A stretch of 64,000 nt of DNA from Rhizobium tumorigenes (GTDB lineage Bacteria; Pseudomonadota; Alphaproteobacteria; Rhizobiales; Rhizobiaceae), in assembly GCF_003240565.2 (NCBI RefSeq), contig NZ_CP117257.1, positions 1 through 64,000 of the forward strand, given 5' to 3'. Position numbers and translations under genes: made by a program. Positions 1 through 8,489 of the stretch are shown in pieces; the stretch's first letter is position 1, and the number at the start of each line of letters is the position of its first letter. The notes under the pieces are model-generated. The model had not been told where the DNA came from. It ran no database searches and saw nothing but the letters and a program-made list of their open reading frames with translations.

Positions 1-1215
1 ATGCTTCAACCGGCTTCTCAGAACGTCAGAGATACGGCATCGAAAATCGGGGTTTACACTTCGAAGCTCTCTGCAGAACTCAACGACATGCGCGAAGCCG
101 TCTATCCGCCTTCGGCGCAGAAGACATTCGCTCGGACATTTTCTACACTTGATCTTGTTCGGCTGTTAAATGTTCCTGAAAGCACTCTTCGACAATTGAC
201 AATCGAAGGGAAGGGGCCAGTGCCGGAAAGAGCGGACAACAACCGCCGCACCTATACCGTAAACCAGGTTAAGGAGCTGCGTTCGTTCCTCGCTAAACTC
301 CGCCCTGACGATGCCGGTGAACTGTTGCCTCATCGCCGCAGGGGCGAAAAGCTGCAGGTCATTGCCACAGCCAATTTCAAAGGCGGCAGTTCAAAGACGA
401 CGACGTCCATTCACCTAGCCCACTTTCTTGGCCTCCAAGGTTACCGTGTTCTTTGCCTTGACCTTGATCCACAGGCGTCAATGACAGCACTCTTTGGTAT
501 TCAGCCGGAATTCGATCTCGGTGAGAACGAAACTACTTATGCGTCCATAAGATATGACAATGAGCGCCGGTCCCTAGCCGATATTATCAGACCGACCTAT
601 TTCCCGGGCGTTGATCTCGTGCCCGGAAATCTCGAGCTGATGGATTTCGAGTTTGACACACCGTCTTATCTGACCTCGAAAAACAGGGATGATCTCGGCC
701 TCTTTTTCGAGCGCCTGAGCAATGCTCTGGCTCGTGTCGATGATCGCTACGATATCGTAATCATCGATACACCCCCGTCGCTTGGATACTCGACGCTGGC
801 AGCACTCTACGCGGCAACATCTTTGATCATTACGGTTCATCCCGCGATGCTTGATGTCGCCTCGTGCAACCAGTTCCTCATCATGATCTCTGACCTCTCT
901 GAGGTTCTCGCGCAGTTCGGCGCGAAGTTCGAACATGATTTCTTTCGGTTCTTGCTGACACGTGTAAATCCAAACGATGGTCCGCAAAAATACATGTCCG
1001 GTGTCATGCGCCGGCTATTTGGCGACGACGTTCTGGTTTCGGAAGCGCTTGAGTCTACTGCCATCGCCGGGGCAGCGGTTGCTAAGAAGACCCTTTACGA
1101 ACTGGAAGCCGGGGAAGTTGGACGAGAGGCACTGAAACGGGCCATCGAAAGTGCCGATCGCGTCAACTTCGAGATTCTTGATCTGATCCACAAGGTTTGG
1201 GGACGTATCCGATGA
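1..1215 (+). CDS. repA: RepA, ParA-type plasmid partition ATPase
   Basis: This is the first gene of a repABC operon. It encodes the Walker-type ATPase that, with RepB, segregates the plasmid and represses the operon. The 404 residues carry an N-terminal DNA-binding region of about 100 residues with a MerR/HTH look (STLRQLTIEGKGPVPE), then the deviant Walker A box KGGSSKTTTS (residues 127-136) and DLDPQAS (154-160). The length matches RepA proteins of rhizobial plasmids. Its stop overlaps the repB start as ATGA. The ATG lies exactly at the window edge, so the upstream promoter and operator cannot be seen and an earlier start cannot be excluded. Confidence 0.96.
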   Translation: MLQPASQNVRDTASKIGVYTSKLSAELNDMREAVYPPSAQKTFARTFSTLDLVRLLNVPESTLRQLTIEGKGPVPERADNNRRTYTVNQVKELRSFLAKLRPDDAGELLPHRRRGEKLQVIATANFKGGSSKTTTSIHLAHFLGLQGYRVLCLDLDPQASMTALFGIQPEFDLGENETTYASIRYDNERRSLADIIRPTYFPGVDLVPGNLELMDFEFDTPSYLTSKNRDDLGLFFERLSNALARVDDRYDIVIIDTPPSLGYSTLAALYAATSLIITVHPAMLDVASCNQFLIMISDLSEVLAQFGAKFEHDFFRFLLTRVNPNDGPQKYMSGVMRRLFGDDVLVSEALESTAIAGAAVAKKTLYELEAGEVGREALKRAIESADRVNFEILDLIHKVWGRIR

Positions 1216-2216
1216 AAAAGAGCATCCTTCAAAAAATGGCTGACGCCGAGAGCCGCGGCGGTTCCATCACCAGTGCCGAACCGTCAGAAAAGTCCTTGCC
1301 GTCCCGGCGCCATTCGTCGCCCGTTATTTCGAATGTTGGCCGAGCACTGACCCAACTGAGCGAAGACAGCATCATCTCTCTCGATCCCAATAAATTGGAG
1401 CGTTCTCCGTACAAGGATCGTTTCGACAGCGATGAGGAGGTGGAAAAGGAGCTAGACGCTCTCAAGATGTCGATAGTCACTGAAGGGCAGAAGATCCCTG
1501 TGCTAGTCCGACCGCATCCCACCAAAAGCGATCACTATCAGCTTGCATATGGGTACCGTCGTTGGGCAGCGATCAAGGCCATAATGGCGGAAACTGAGCG
1601 GCCAGAGAGCATCAGGATCAAAGCCTACGTCCGCGAGTTGACGGACCGCCAGTTGGTTGAGGAACAGTCCCTCGAAAATGGTGTCAGGGAAAACCTTACC
1701 TGGATTGAGCAAGCTATGTGGGCCGTCCAGCTAAAAAGTGCCGGGCTGTCCCATCGCGCGATATGCCCAATCCTTGGTCTATCAGAGGCAGCAGTGTCTC
1801 ACCTCTTTCGCGTCACGGATGTGATCCCAGAAGACATCGTTTTCGCGATCGGTAGAGCCAAGGGCGTCGGACGGCCGAAATGGACGGCGTTCGCGGACCT
1901 ATTGAGAGATACAAGCAGAGTAGAGCCTGTTCGCAGGTTTATTGAAACAACCGCCTTTCAACAGGCGCACAGTTCAGAACGTGTCGCACTTGCAATCCGC
2001 GCTGCCAGCGGTGCGCTCGATAAGTTAAGCGAGGCAAGCCAGGAAGAGATGCGCGATTTTGCCGTCGGCGATAGGCTGTTTGGCCGCATGAAACGCACTT
2101 CTTCTGGAACCACCGTGACCATCCCTAAGCAGGAACACGCTTTCGCGCGATGGCTAGCAGAGCGAATGCCGGATCTGCTGCGCGAGTACAATCATCAGGA
2201 CAGCTCCATTCACTGA
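1212..2216 (+). CDS. repB: RepB, ParB-type partition protein
   Basis: This is the centromere-binding partner of RepA. I start it at the ATG at 1212, which overlaps the repA stop by four bases; this gives 334 residues. The ParB/Srx-type N-terminal domain spans about residues 55-150 and has the LAYGYRRWAA box (111-120), the equivalent of the ParB GERR motif. A KorB-like HTH region follows (LSHRAICPILGLSEAAVSHL). The position between repA and repC is diagnostic of repABC. I found no clear parS of the form GTTNNNNGCNNNNAAC nearby, so the centromere may lie upstream of this window. Confidence 0.96.
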   Translation: MKKSILQKMADAESRGGSITSAEPSEKSLPSRRHSSPVISNVGRALTQLSEDSIISLDPNKLERSPYKDRFDSDEEVEKELDALKMSIVTEGQKIPVLVRPHPTKSDHYQLAYGYRRWAAIKAIMAETERPESIRIKAYVRELTDRQLVEEQSLENGVRENLTWIEQAMWAVQLKSAGLSHRAICPILGLSEAAVSHLFRVTDVIPEDIVFAIGRAKGVGRPKWTAFADLLRDTSRVEPVRRFIETTAFQQAHSSERVALAIRAASGALDKLSEASQEEMRDFAVGDRLFGRMKRTSSGTTVTIPKQEHAFARWLAERMPDLLREYNHQDSSIH

Positions 2217-2263
2217 ACGGTGTGGCTGTCATAAGATCAACCGGTCGAGAAGGAGAGACCGTT

Positions 2264-2302
2264 ACAAAAGAAAAAGGCCCCCAAAACGTTTCCGTCGTGG
2301 AA
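2264..2302 (-). terminator. Rho-independent terminator of the antisense RNA
   Basis: Read on the minus strand, a seven-pair stem (GGCTTCC/GGGGGCC, with G-U pairs) closes a loop and is followed at once by TTTTTCTTTT. Confidence 0.65.
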
Positions 2303-2324
2303 GCCTCTCTCAATTCCTTAAGCA
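2264..2324 (-). ncRNA. Antisense incompatibility RNA of repABC (ctRNA, incA-type)
   Basis: The 203-bp repB-repC spacer is where repABC plasmids encode a small RNA antisense to the repC leader. On the minus strand there is a -35 TTGACT (2359-2354), a 17-bp spacer, and a -10 GATTCT (2336-2331). Transcription would start near 2324 and end at a GC stem (GGCTTCC pairing with GGGGGCC) followed by TTTTTCTTTT near 2264. The predicted length of about 60 nt fits known ctRNAs. The role, blocking repC expression and setting incompatibility, is family knowledge. The exact ends are inferred. Confidence 0.75.
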
Positions 2325-2330
2325 AGATCG

Positions 2331-2359
2331 AGAATCGCATTTCCATGAATCCCAGTCAA
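2331..2359 (-). promoter_or_regulatory. ctRNA promoter
   Basis: The minus-strand -35 TTGACT and -10 GATTCT are separated by 17 bp. They sit at the expected distance upstream of the antisense RNA terminator in the repB-repC spacer. Confidence 0.6.
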
Positions 2360-2419
2360 GTGTCTTTGGCATCGTTTTGGTGAGCGGATTTCTTTTGCCT
2401 CAAGAAAGGTGACGAGAAA

Positions 2420-3742
2420 ATGCAGACGGGAAGTGTGACGACGCCCTTTGGGCGGCGGGCCATGACGCTTGGCATGCTGGCAAGCCAGTACAAGGCCAAC
2501 GACATCGTGCCGGAACAGTCGGTCGACAAGTGGAAGATCTTTCGTGCGCTCTGCGAAGCAAAGCCGCTGCTCGGCCTGTCCGACAGGGCGCTGGCGGTGC
2601 TGAACGCTCTGCTGAGCTTCTATCCGGGCAATGAGCTCAGCGGAAAGCACGGCCTCGTGGTCTTTCCCTCCAACGCCCAGCTGTCGATCCGCGCCCACGG
2701 CATTGCGCCGGCAACGCTGCGCCGCCATCTGGCTGCCCTGGTCGAGGCCGGATTGCTGGTGCGCAAGGATAGCCCGAACGGCAAGCGCTTTGCGCGCCGG
2801 GACGGGGAGGGGGAGGTCGATCAGGCCTATGGCTTCAATATCGCTCCGCTGATTGCTCGTGCCGATGAGATCCAGGCACTGGCAGCGCAGGTCACCATCG
2901 ACCGCGCCCTGTTCAGGGCGATGCGCGAGCGCCTGTCGCTCTGCCGGCGTGACATTGCCAAGCTGATCGAGACCGCTCTGGAAGAGGGTGTGCCGGGCGA
3001 CTGGACGATGGTACATGGCCATTTCCGCGATCTCGTGGCCAGGATACCGCGCTCTCCCGACATCCATGACATCACGCCTATTGTCGAAGAGATGGAGATG
3101 CTGCGCGAGGAAGTACTCAACCTGTTGGAAGTTCGCATAACTGTTCAAAATATGCACGGCAATGAGTCCCAAGCTGAGCGCCACATACAGAATTCAAAAC
3201 CCGAATCTAGCTCTGATCTTGAACCAGCTTCGAACATGAAGCAGAGCGAAACATCGGAAATCCAACCACAGGCGCCGGATATGCCGATGGGACACACCGC
3301 TGCAGCGGATGACAGCGGCGAGCGCAAAAGCGTGACTGATGGCCATCTTGTGAAACCGCGAAGGCTGGCTATGGCCGGCGGAGATCAACCGGGGCTGAAG
3401 GCGTTTCCGCTCGGGCTTGTGCTGCAGGCCTGCCCGGAAATTCTGTCCTACGGCCCGGGCGGCAGTATCGGCAGCTGGCGAGACATGATGGCGGCAGCCG
3501 TCGTCGTCCGCTCGATGCTGGGGGTCAGCCCCAGCGCCTACGAGGAGGCCTGCGTCATCATGGGGCCCGAGAATGCAGCGACCGTCATGGCCTGCGTGCT
3601 GGAAAGGGCCGGCAGCATCACGTCGGCCGGCGGATATTTGCGCGACCTCACCCGCAGGACAGAGCGCGGCGAGTTCGCCATCGGTCCGATGCTGATGTCG
3701 CTCGCAAGGGCCAATGCCGGCAGACGCGAGCGGACAGGGTGA
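2420..3742 (+). CDS. repC: RepC, replication initiator
   Basis: This 440-residue protein is the essential replication initiator of repABC plasmids. It opens with the family signature MQTGSVTTPFGRRAMTLGML. A winged-helix region covers roughly residues 55-140 (LSDRALAVLNALLSFYP, then the NAQLSIRAHGIAPATLRRH helices). A variable linker follows at about 235-320, and a conserved C-terminal domain ends in LMSLARANAGRR. The start has GAAAGGTGACGAG just upstream. In this family the origin of replication lies inside repC. The length is normal and the gene is intact. Confidence 0.96.
   Translation: MQTGSVTTPFGRRAMTLGMLASQYKANDIVPEQSVDKWKIFRALCEAKPLLGLSDRALAVLNALLSFYPGNELSGKHGLVVFPSNAQLSIRAHGIAPATLRRHLAALVEAGLLVRKDSPNGKRFARRDGEGEVDQAYGFNIAPLIARADEIQALAAQVTIDRALFRAMRERLSLCRRDIAKLIETALEEGVPGDWTMVHGHFRDLVARIPRSPDIHDITPIVEEMEMLREEVLNLLEVRITVQNMHGNESQAERHIQNSKPESSSDLEPASNMKQSETSEIQPQAPDMPMGHTAAADDSGERKSVTDGHLVKPRRLAMAGGDQPGLKAFPLGLVLQACPEILSYGPGGSIGSWRDMMAAAVVVRSMLGVSPSAYEEACVIMGPENAATVMACVLERAGSITSAGGYLRDLTRRTERGEFAIGPMLMSLARANAGRRERTG
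3121..3270. other. Likely oriV region inside repC (AT-richer stretch)
   Basis: repABC plasmids have their origin in a low-GC stretch in the central part of repC. This interval is visibly AT-richer than the rest of the gene and encodes the poorly conserved linker. The placement is an inference from the family, not from mapped iterons. Confidence 0.35.
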
Positions 3743-3855
3743 GGGGGAGGGGTGGAGTGACCGGGGGATACAGCTGATCGTCTCTCAGAACCAATCGGTA
3801 ACGCTTCTGGCTAAACTGGCGAAGACGCCTCTCAAGCTAGGGAGAGCGCCAGTGT

Positions 3856-4253
3856 TAGCCATTGAGCCGCTCAGCGCAAATCGTTGCGATGATGTCCTGA
3901 AGTTGCTTGATGTGATCGACAAGCCAATCGAGTTCTTCCTTGGCGACCTCTTCGCGTACCGAACGATGGAGAAGGTTTCTTTCTCCTGCCTTCCTTCGTC
4001 AGAAACGTGATCTGCCATGCATCGCCGCTCTCTGTCTCGACACGCCGCACGCCGGAAATCCCTCTCTGGTTATTCCTGCGGATCTGGACTGCCTGATCGT
4101 GATTGGTGGGCGGCGGCACGGCGGAGATGATGGCGTCACCATAAGCACGCGCTCGCTCATAGCTGGCCTCAGATGAGCCGTAGATGCTGTCTTTGAACAG
4201 TCTTACAATCTTATGGCCGCTCGGCGCAGGGCGATGGACCAGTCGGCACCGCG
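3856..4253 (-). pseudogene. Degenerate AP2-domain DNA-binding protein
   Basis: Read on the minus strand, one frame gives SGHKIVRLFKDSIYGSSEAS, then ARAYGDAIISAVPPPT, then RRNNQRGISGVRRVE and DAWQITFLTKEG. This is the AP2/ERF-like layout of small rhizobial proteins (a loop with SDSxYG, RNN..GISGV, then W). The family continuation KETFSIVRYA appears in the next frame. A natural-looking tail (REEVAKEELDWL to a TAA at 3856) is in the third. Two frameshifts therefore disable it. Its upstream end is cut at about 4253, where the repeat shared with the 27.1-kb element begins. The family assignment is from memory of the domain pattern. Confidence 0.5.
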
Positions 4254-4462
4254 CAATGGTTTTCTCGAGTGCTCTTGTACAAAAGGAATGCGTAAGAAAA
4301 CGACCGGTTGAAAGCGTGTTTTATGGGATAAACGGAGCCCCACCAGACTCGAAAATCGAAGTTGAACCGGCATCTACCGTGAGCTGCCTGAAACGTCCAC
4401 TGGTGGCCATCTGTGGCGGAAATGCCTGAAAATAAGGAGATCGGAGGAGGGGAAGGCCATGA
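4254..4462. repeat. Diverged copy of the resolvase-proximal segment at 27.1 kb
   Basis: This segment aligns end to end with about 27097-27318, at roughly 70 percent by eye. Shared landmarks include GTTTTCTCG, TTGTACAAA, GAATGCGT, AGCGTGTTTTA, GCCCCACCAGACTC and GAAAATAAGGAGATCG. In the second copy it lies directly upstream of the resolvase gene of a Tn5053-like transposon. This copy is therefore most simply a relic of a related element, interrupted on its right by the Tn3-family insertion at about 4463. On the minus strand it still encodes a short peptide (4460 down to a stop at 4374) beginning MAFPSSDLLIF, matching MALPSNDLLIF in the other copy. Confidence 0.65.
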
Positions 4463-4501
4463 AGAGGGCGTCGCGTTGGTTTCCCACTGAACAACGGTTA
4501 T
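4463..4501 (+). repeat. Left terminal inverted repeat of the Tn3-family transposon
   Basis: It matches the reverse complement of 8490-8528 at most positions (GAGG.C.TCGCGTT.GTTTCCC.CT..CAACG). It lies just outside the tnpA stop. Confidence 0.6.
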
Positions 4502-4521
4502 CGTCAACGGGGAAAGAATAC

Positions 4522-7482
4522 TCAGGCCGCCTGTGCTCCGTCTTCTAGGACAAGCGTTTTTCGTGATCTGCTTTTCGCGGCTTGCTCCCAAAGGAAATCA
4601 CCGGAGAATGCGATATGCTCCCATCCGACAGGTGAGGTATGCGCCATCATCGCGTCGTCCACGACCTTACCGGTCGAACGTAGATGCGCAAGCGCGTCGG
4701 CCATATAGGTCGAGTTCCAGTACACGATCGCGGCGATGACGAGGTTGAGACCGGAGGCGCGGTACTGCTGGGCTTCGTGGCTACGATCGATGATACGGCC
4801 TTGCCTGAACGTGCAGATGGCCTGCGTAAGGGCATGACGCTGCTCGCTTTTGTTCAGTCCGGCCTGGCAACGCTGGCGCAGTGCCGGATTCTCTAGCCAA
4901 TCCAGCATGAACAGGGTCCGCTCGATTTTGCCCATTTCCTGAAGGGCGACATCAAGCTGGTTCTGACGCTCGTAGGCAGCGAGCTTTCGCAGCATGGCCG
5001 AAGGTGCGACGTGGCCCGATTTCAGAGAGGCTACGAGCCGCAGCACATCATCCCAATGCTCACGGATAATGTCCGCGCGGACCCTTTTTCCGAGAAGGGG
5101 CACCAGGTCCGGATAGCTGCCGGTCGGTTCGATCGGGATCAGGCGCCGATCCGGGAAATCGCGCAACCGCGGGCAAAACCGGAAACCAAGAGCGGCGCAG
5201 AGCGCGAAGACGTGATCGGTTGCTCCACCAGTGTCGGTGTAATGCTCCGAGATATTGAGACCCGTGCCATGATGCAGCAAACCGTCGAGAACATAGGGGG
5301 CTTCATGGGTAGCGGCCGAGATGACCTTCACGTGGTAAGGGCCATGCTGGTCGGACACGTGGGTATAGAACCCGAACCCCGGATCGACGCCGTATCGGGC
5401 ATTCACATCACCGCCGGTCTTTGCCCGCTTTCCGCCCCGGAAGAATTGACCGTCTGAGCTTGAAGTCGTGCCATCGCCCCAGACCGACGCGATTGGCAGA
5501 CGGTGGTGCGCATCGATGATCGTTCCAAGGGCAGCAGCATAGGTATCGTCCCGAATGTAGGCGTCCTTGGTCCATATCAATTGATCTCGGGTGATGCCTT
5601 CGCTGGCACGTGCCATGCGGGAAAGGCCGAGATTGGTGGCATCGGCGAGGATTGCAGCCAGCATTGCGCTGTTGTTCGGGCATGTTTGTCCTGTTCTCAG
5701 GTTCGTGAATGCTCCAAGGAAGCCGGTCTGGCTGGCGACCTCGTGCAGCAACTCGGTGATCCGTATACGCGGCATCATACCTTCGATCTGGCTGACGAGA
5801 GTTTCCGCGCTGGCGGGAGCCGCGGACTTTAAAGGAGTAATACTAAGGCGGTTTCCATCGAAGTTGACGCCTTCGACCTGGCTTTTCTGGAGACGCTTTG
5901 AGAACCGTTTCAGCCGCCAGTCCAGTTCGCGCCCCCGCTGTTCCAGCCAATCGTCAGCAGATGCCGGCAGCCCCAAATCCTTGGTGACCGGCGCAGCCAT
6001 TTGCGGAGGCAGGAGATAGCTGTCGAAGCGGCGATACGATGATGAGCGCTCCACCCAGACGTCGCCCGACCGCAGCTTATTGCGTAGATGCGCAAGTGTC
6101 GCGATCTCATAAAGCTTACGATTGATCTTGCCGTCTGCTCCGATCACAATCTTCTGCCAATCCTTTTTGAATGGCATAGGCGCATCGGCCGGTAACTCTC
6201 GCTTTCCGGTGCGATGGGCCTCTCGTAGCACCCTCACAGCCGAGATGGTCCGTGCGCTGCCTCTACCGGCATGGAATTCAAGCGCGTTGATCAACCCCGG
6301 CGCAAACTTTCGCAGTGTCGTGTAGCGGTCAGCGGCAACAATCAGGGGATCCTGATCCGCAGTGTCCGCCATTTCTGCGACTTCGTGGCGCGCTCGCAGC
6401 AGATTTGCCCAGCCGACCGATGCATTGATCGTGTCGATCGGATCGCTATCGGTCTCGATGGCATCCGCCAACGCGTCAATCGTGCCTCGAAACAGGCGCA
6501 TCAATCGGGACACATCCTTCGCCGTTGCCTGATACTTCCGGGCCTTGGAGTTCTTGGCGCGAGTGAACATCGAGCCGATCAGCTTGTCGGCCATATCGAT
6601 CGCGGCATCTGTCAACCGTTCCTCAGCGTCGATCAGGAACGCGACCAATGTCGCCCGCCGTCGTGAAAGGGTGTAGCGCTCGATCATATACGACGGCGAC
6701 ATACGTCCCTCACGGACGAACTGGCGATAACGGTCGGGATGCAGGGCAGCACTGTGGGCAGCGGGAATGCTGATCGCGCGGACAAAGGACAGACGTTCCA
6801 GGATATCGCGGACGCCGTCGGCTTTCGCTGCGACGGGCAATGCCTTCAGCCACGCCAGAGGCGATAATCCGTTCTTGGGATCAATCTGAACGAGGGAATC
6901 GAGAATGTCGAACTGGTGGGCGGTCAGACCGCCGATAAGCGCTTGGCTGGCGTGTTTACGAGCTCGCGCCCTTCCAGCAATTCCCGCCCTCTCGATTGTC
7001 GAGATCGTGGGAAGCACGATCCCCGCCTGCCGCAATGTCGTGACAATGTGAATGGCGATCGGCATTCCTTTATCTGTCGCCGCCGCGGCGACCGCTCCCG
7101 CTTCGATCATCATGGTGATATCGCTACTTTCAGTCACCCGCAGACCCATCATTCGGGCCAACTCACGCGCATGGTCCGTCATCGTCTGACTTCGAAAGCC
7201 GTAGTTCGCAATAACACTATCCGGAACATCAATCTGCTCGGCCACGAAGGAAATCATTGAGGCTGGGATCTTGCCGAGGATCCGCGCAAGAGGCACGCCA
7301 GGATGACGAAGGGTGCAAAGCTGCAGGGCGAAGCCGAGCTTATTGTGATCCTCACGCCGATCCCGGATCAAGTCGAGGTCATCCGGCTCAAGGGTGTAGA
7401 GGCGGGCAAGGCCGTCGCGGTTTTCGGGAATCGATAAGAGCTGTCGCCGTTCATGTTCGGTCAGAAGTTCATGTTTGCGCAT
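4522..7482 (-). CDS. tnpA: Tn3-family transposase TnpA
   Basis: This 986-residue DDE transposase cuts and joins the ends of the surrounding transposon through cointegrate formation. The length is typical of the family. The catalytic triad is readable as D670 (SVWGDGTTSSS), D750 (EHYTDTGG) and E880 (LNKSEQRHAL), followed by the conserved IDRSHEAQQYRASGLNLV tail. The start ATG has GGGGTAGAG just upstream. It is divergent from tnpR across a 145-bp res region. The gene is intact, so the element may be mobile. Confidence 0.95.
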   Translation of the reverse strand: MRKHELLTEHERRQLLSIPENRDGLARLYTLEPDDLDLIRDRREDHNKLGFALQLCTLRHPGVPLARILGKIPASMISFVAEQIDVPDSVIANYGFRSQTMTDHARELARMMGLRVTESSDITMMIEAGAVAAAATDKGMPIAIHIVTTLRQAGIVLPTISTIERAGIAGRARARKHASQALIGGLTAHQFDILDSLVQIDPKNGLSPLAWLKALPVAAKADGVRDILERLSFVRAISIPAAHSAALHPDRYRQFVREGRMSPSYMIERYTLSRRRATLVAFLIDAEERLTDAAIDMADKLIGSMFTRAKNSKARKYQATAKDVSRLMRLFRGTIDALADAIETDSDPIDTINASVGWANLLRARHEVAEMADTADQDPLIVAADRYTTLRKFAPGLINALEFHAGRGSARTISAVRVLREAHRTGKRELPADAPMPFKKDWQKIVIGADGKINRKLYEIATLAHLRNKLRSGDVWVERSSSYRRFDSYLLPPQMAAPVTKDLGLPASADDWLEQRGRELDWRLKRFSKRLQKSQVEGVNFDGNRLSITPLKSAAPASAETLVSQIEGMMPRIRITELLHEVASQTGFLGAFTNLRTGQTCPNNSAMLAAILADATNLGLSRMARASEGITRDQLIWTKDAYIRDDTYAAALGTIIDAHHRLPIASVWGDGTTSSSDGQFFRGGKRAKTGGDVNARYGVDPGFGFYTHVSDQHGPYHVKVISAATHEAPYVLDGLLHHGTGLNISEHYTDTGGATDHVFALCAALGFRFCPRLRDFPDRRLIPIEPTGSYPDLVPLLGKRVRADIIREHWDDVLRLVASLKSGHVAPSAMLRKLAAYERQNQLDVALQEMGKIERTLFMLDWLENPALRQRCQAGLNKSEQRHALTQAICTFRQGRIIDRSHEAQQYRASGLNLVIAAIVYWNSTYMADALAHLRSTGKVVDDAMMAHTSPVGWEHIAFSGDFLWEQAAKSRSRKTLVLEDGAQAA

Positions 7483-7627
7483 CTCTACCCCGCTAAATCG
7501 TCCATAAAAGGGCGTGATATTCTATGGACAGCGGGGAATAAAGAGACGTATTCTATGGACGATTTTTCAATAGCGGAATGAGGGCGGTTGTCACCGTCCA
7601 CAAGACGACCGTTTCGGAGACGCCATC
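7483..7627. promoter_or_regulatory. res site region with divergent tnpA/tnpR promoters
   Basis: The tnpA-tnpR spacer holds two direct copies of TATTCTATGGAC (7518-7529 and 7549-7560). Inverted GTCCAT/ATGGAC pairs at 7500-7505/7524-7529 and 7555-7560/7596-7600 form subsites of about 30-46 bp. This is the layout of a resolvase-binding res site, which also autoregulates both genes. Confidence 0.65.
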
Positions 7628-8200
7628 ATGGGGGCAATTCTCGGCTATGCACGTGTCTCGACCGGCGATCAGGATGTCGCTGGTCAGACCATGCGCCTTG
7701 AGCAGGCCGGTGCGATCAAAGTCTTCACCGATGTGAAGTCCGGAAAGAGCATGGACCGGCCCGGTCTCGCCGATCTGATCGCCTATGCTCGTGCTGGCGA
7801 CACACTGGCGATTGTTCGGCTCGACCGCCTTGGTCGGTCACTGGCCGAATTGCTCGAAACTGTGAAAATGCTGCGCGGGTGCCAGATCGACCTGCTGAGC
7901 CTTGAAGAGAAGATTGATACGTCGTCGGCCGCCGGCGAATTGATCTTTCACGTATTTGGCGCCATTGCCCATTTCGAGCGAAGGCTGATTTCGGAGCGGA
8001 CCAAGGATGGCATCGCCGCAGCACGGGCAAAAGGAAAGTTACCAGGGCGGCAGCCGCTCGACATGAAGAGGGTCGAGGCAGCGATCAAACTCATCGAAGC
8101 TCAAACATCGCCGGCCGAAGCCGCAAAACAGCTCGGCCTAGGACGATCGACGGTCTATCGCGAAATGCGTCGCCTGGGTGTAAGTCGTTCAACAAAATAG
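7628..8200 (+). CDS. tnpR: Tn3-type serine resolvase TnpR
   Basis: This 190-residue serine recombinase resolves cointegrates at the adjacent res site. The catalytic serine lies in LGYARVSTGDQ. The family signature DVKSGKSMDRPGL and the long E helix (LIFHVFGAIAHFERRLISER) are present. A C-terminal helix-turn-helix follows (SPAEAAKQLGLGRSTVYREM). It is full length and divergent from tnpA, and is followed closely by the DfrB-like gene in the same orientation. Confidence 0.95.
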   Translation: MGAILGYARVSTGDQDVAGQTMRLEQAGAIKVFTDVKSGKSMDRPGLADLIAYARAGDTLAIVRLDRLGRSLAELLETVKMLRGCQIDLLSLEEKIDTSSAAGELIFHVFGAIAHFERRLISERTKDGIAAARAKGKLPGRQPLDMKRVEAAIKLIEAQTSPAEAAKQLGLGRSTVYREMRRLGVSRSTK

Positions 8201-8202
8201 AG

Positions 8203-8237
8203 AACTCTTGGATTCCGACCTCGTCAATACAAGAGTT
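8203..8237 (+). terminator. Hairpin between tnpR and the DfrB-like gene
   Basis: AACTCTTG (8203-8210) and CAAGAGTT (8230-8237) form a perfect 8-bp inverted repeat with a 19-nt loop, starting three bases after the tnpR stop. There is no following T-run, so it could be a weak terminator, an RNA-stability stem or an operator. Confidence 0.35.
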
Positions 8238-8260
8238 AAACGCGTTCGATTGGAGATAAA

Positions 8261-8473
8261 ATGCTCAATCCATGGCCTTCAGATGCCAAGTTTCAAATGG
8301 GTGACTATGCCGCAAAGAAGGGCCGCGCGTCGTGGCGCGGCAAAATTGTCGGCTGGTACCGGACTGATTTGACCAACCTTGGGTACGCAATTGAAAGTTA
8401 CTTCGAGCCGGGATCGGTACAAATTTATCCTGAAACAGCGATCGAAATGTGGATGCCGCCACGCTCAGATTAA
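8261..8473 (+). CDS. dfrB: DfrB-like type II dihydrofolate reductase (trimethoprim-insensitive family)
   Basis: This 70-residue protein closely follows the R67/DfrB fold, a small SH3-like barrel that works as a homotetramer with one central active site. It reduces dihydrofolate with NADPH and is intrinsically insensitive to trimethoprim. Aligned with R67, it keeps FxMGD, KK at 19-20 (R67 K32-K33), W25, IVGWYRTDLT, GYAIES and PGSVQIYP. V53-Q54-I55-Y56 correspond to the R67 active-site V66-Q67-I68-Y69. The N-terminus is shorter than in R67, as expected for the disordered tail. The start has TTGGAG six bases upstream. It sits between tnpR and the right end of the Tn3-family transposon, not in an integron cassette. 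Activity is inferred, not shown. Confidence 0.88.
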   Translation: MLNPWPSDAKFQMGDYAAKKGRASWRGKIVGWYRTDLTNLGYAIESYFEPGSVQIYPETAIEMWMPPRSD

Positions 8474-8489
8474 TCTGATGATCCCAACG

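Noticed and set aside
2318..3184. Long open frame antisense to repC
   Set aside because: It is a codon-position shadow of the well-supported repC gene, with no ribosome binding site or family pattern.
1..4000. parS centromere search (GTTNNNNGCNNNNAAC)
   Set aside because: No convincing match was seen by eye near repABC in this window; the site may be upstream of position 1.
3714..4429. Small plus-strand frames after repC
   Set aside because: They overlap the AP2 pseudogene and the transposon relic, lack start signals and look like chance frames.
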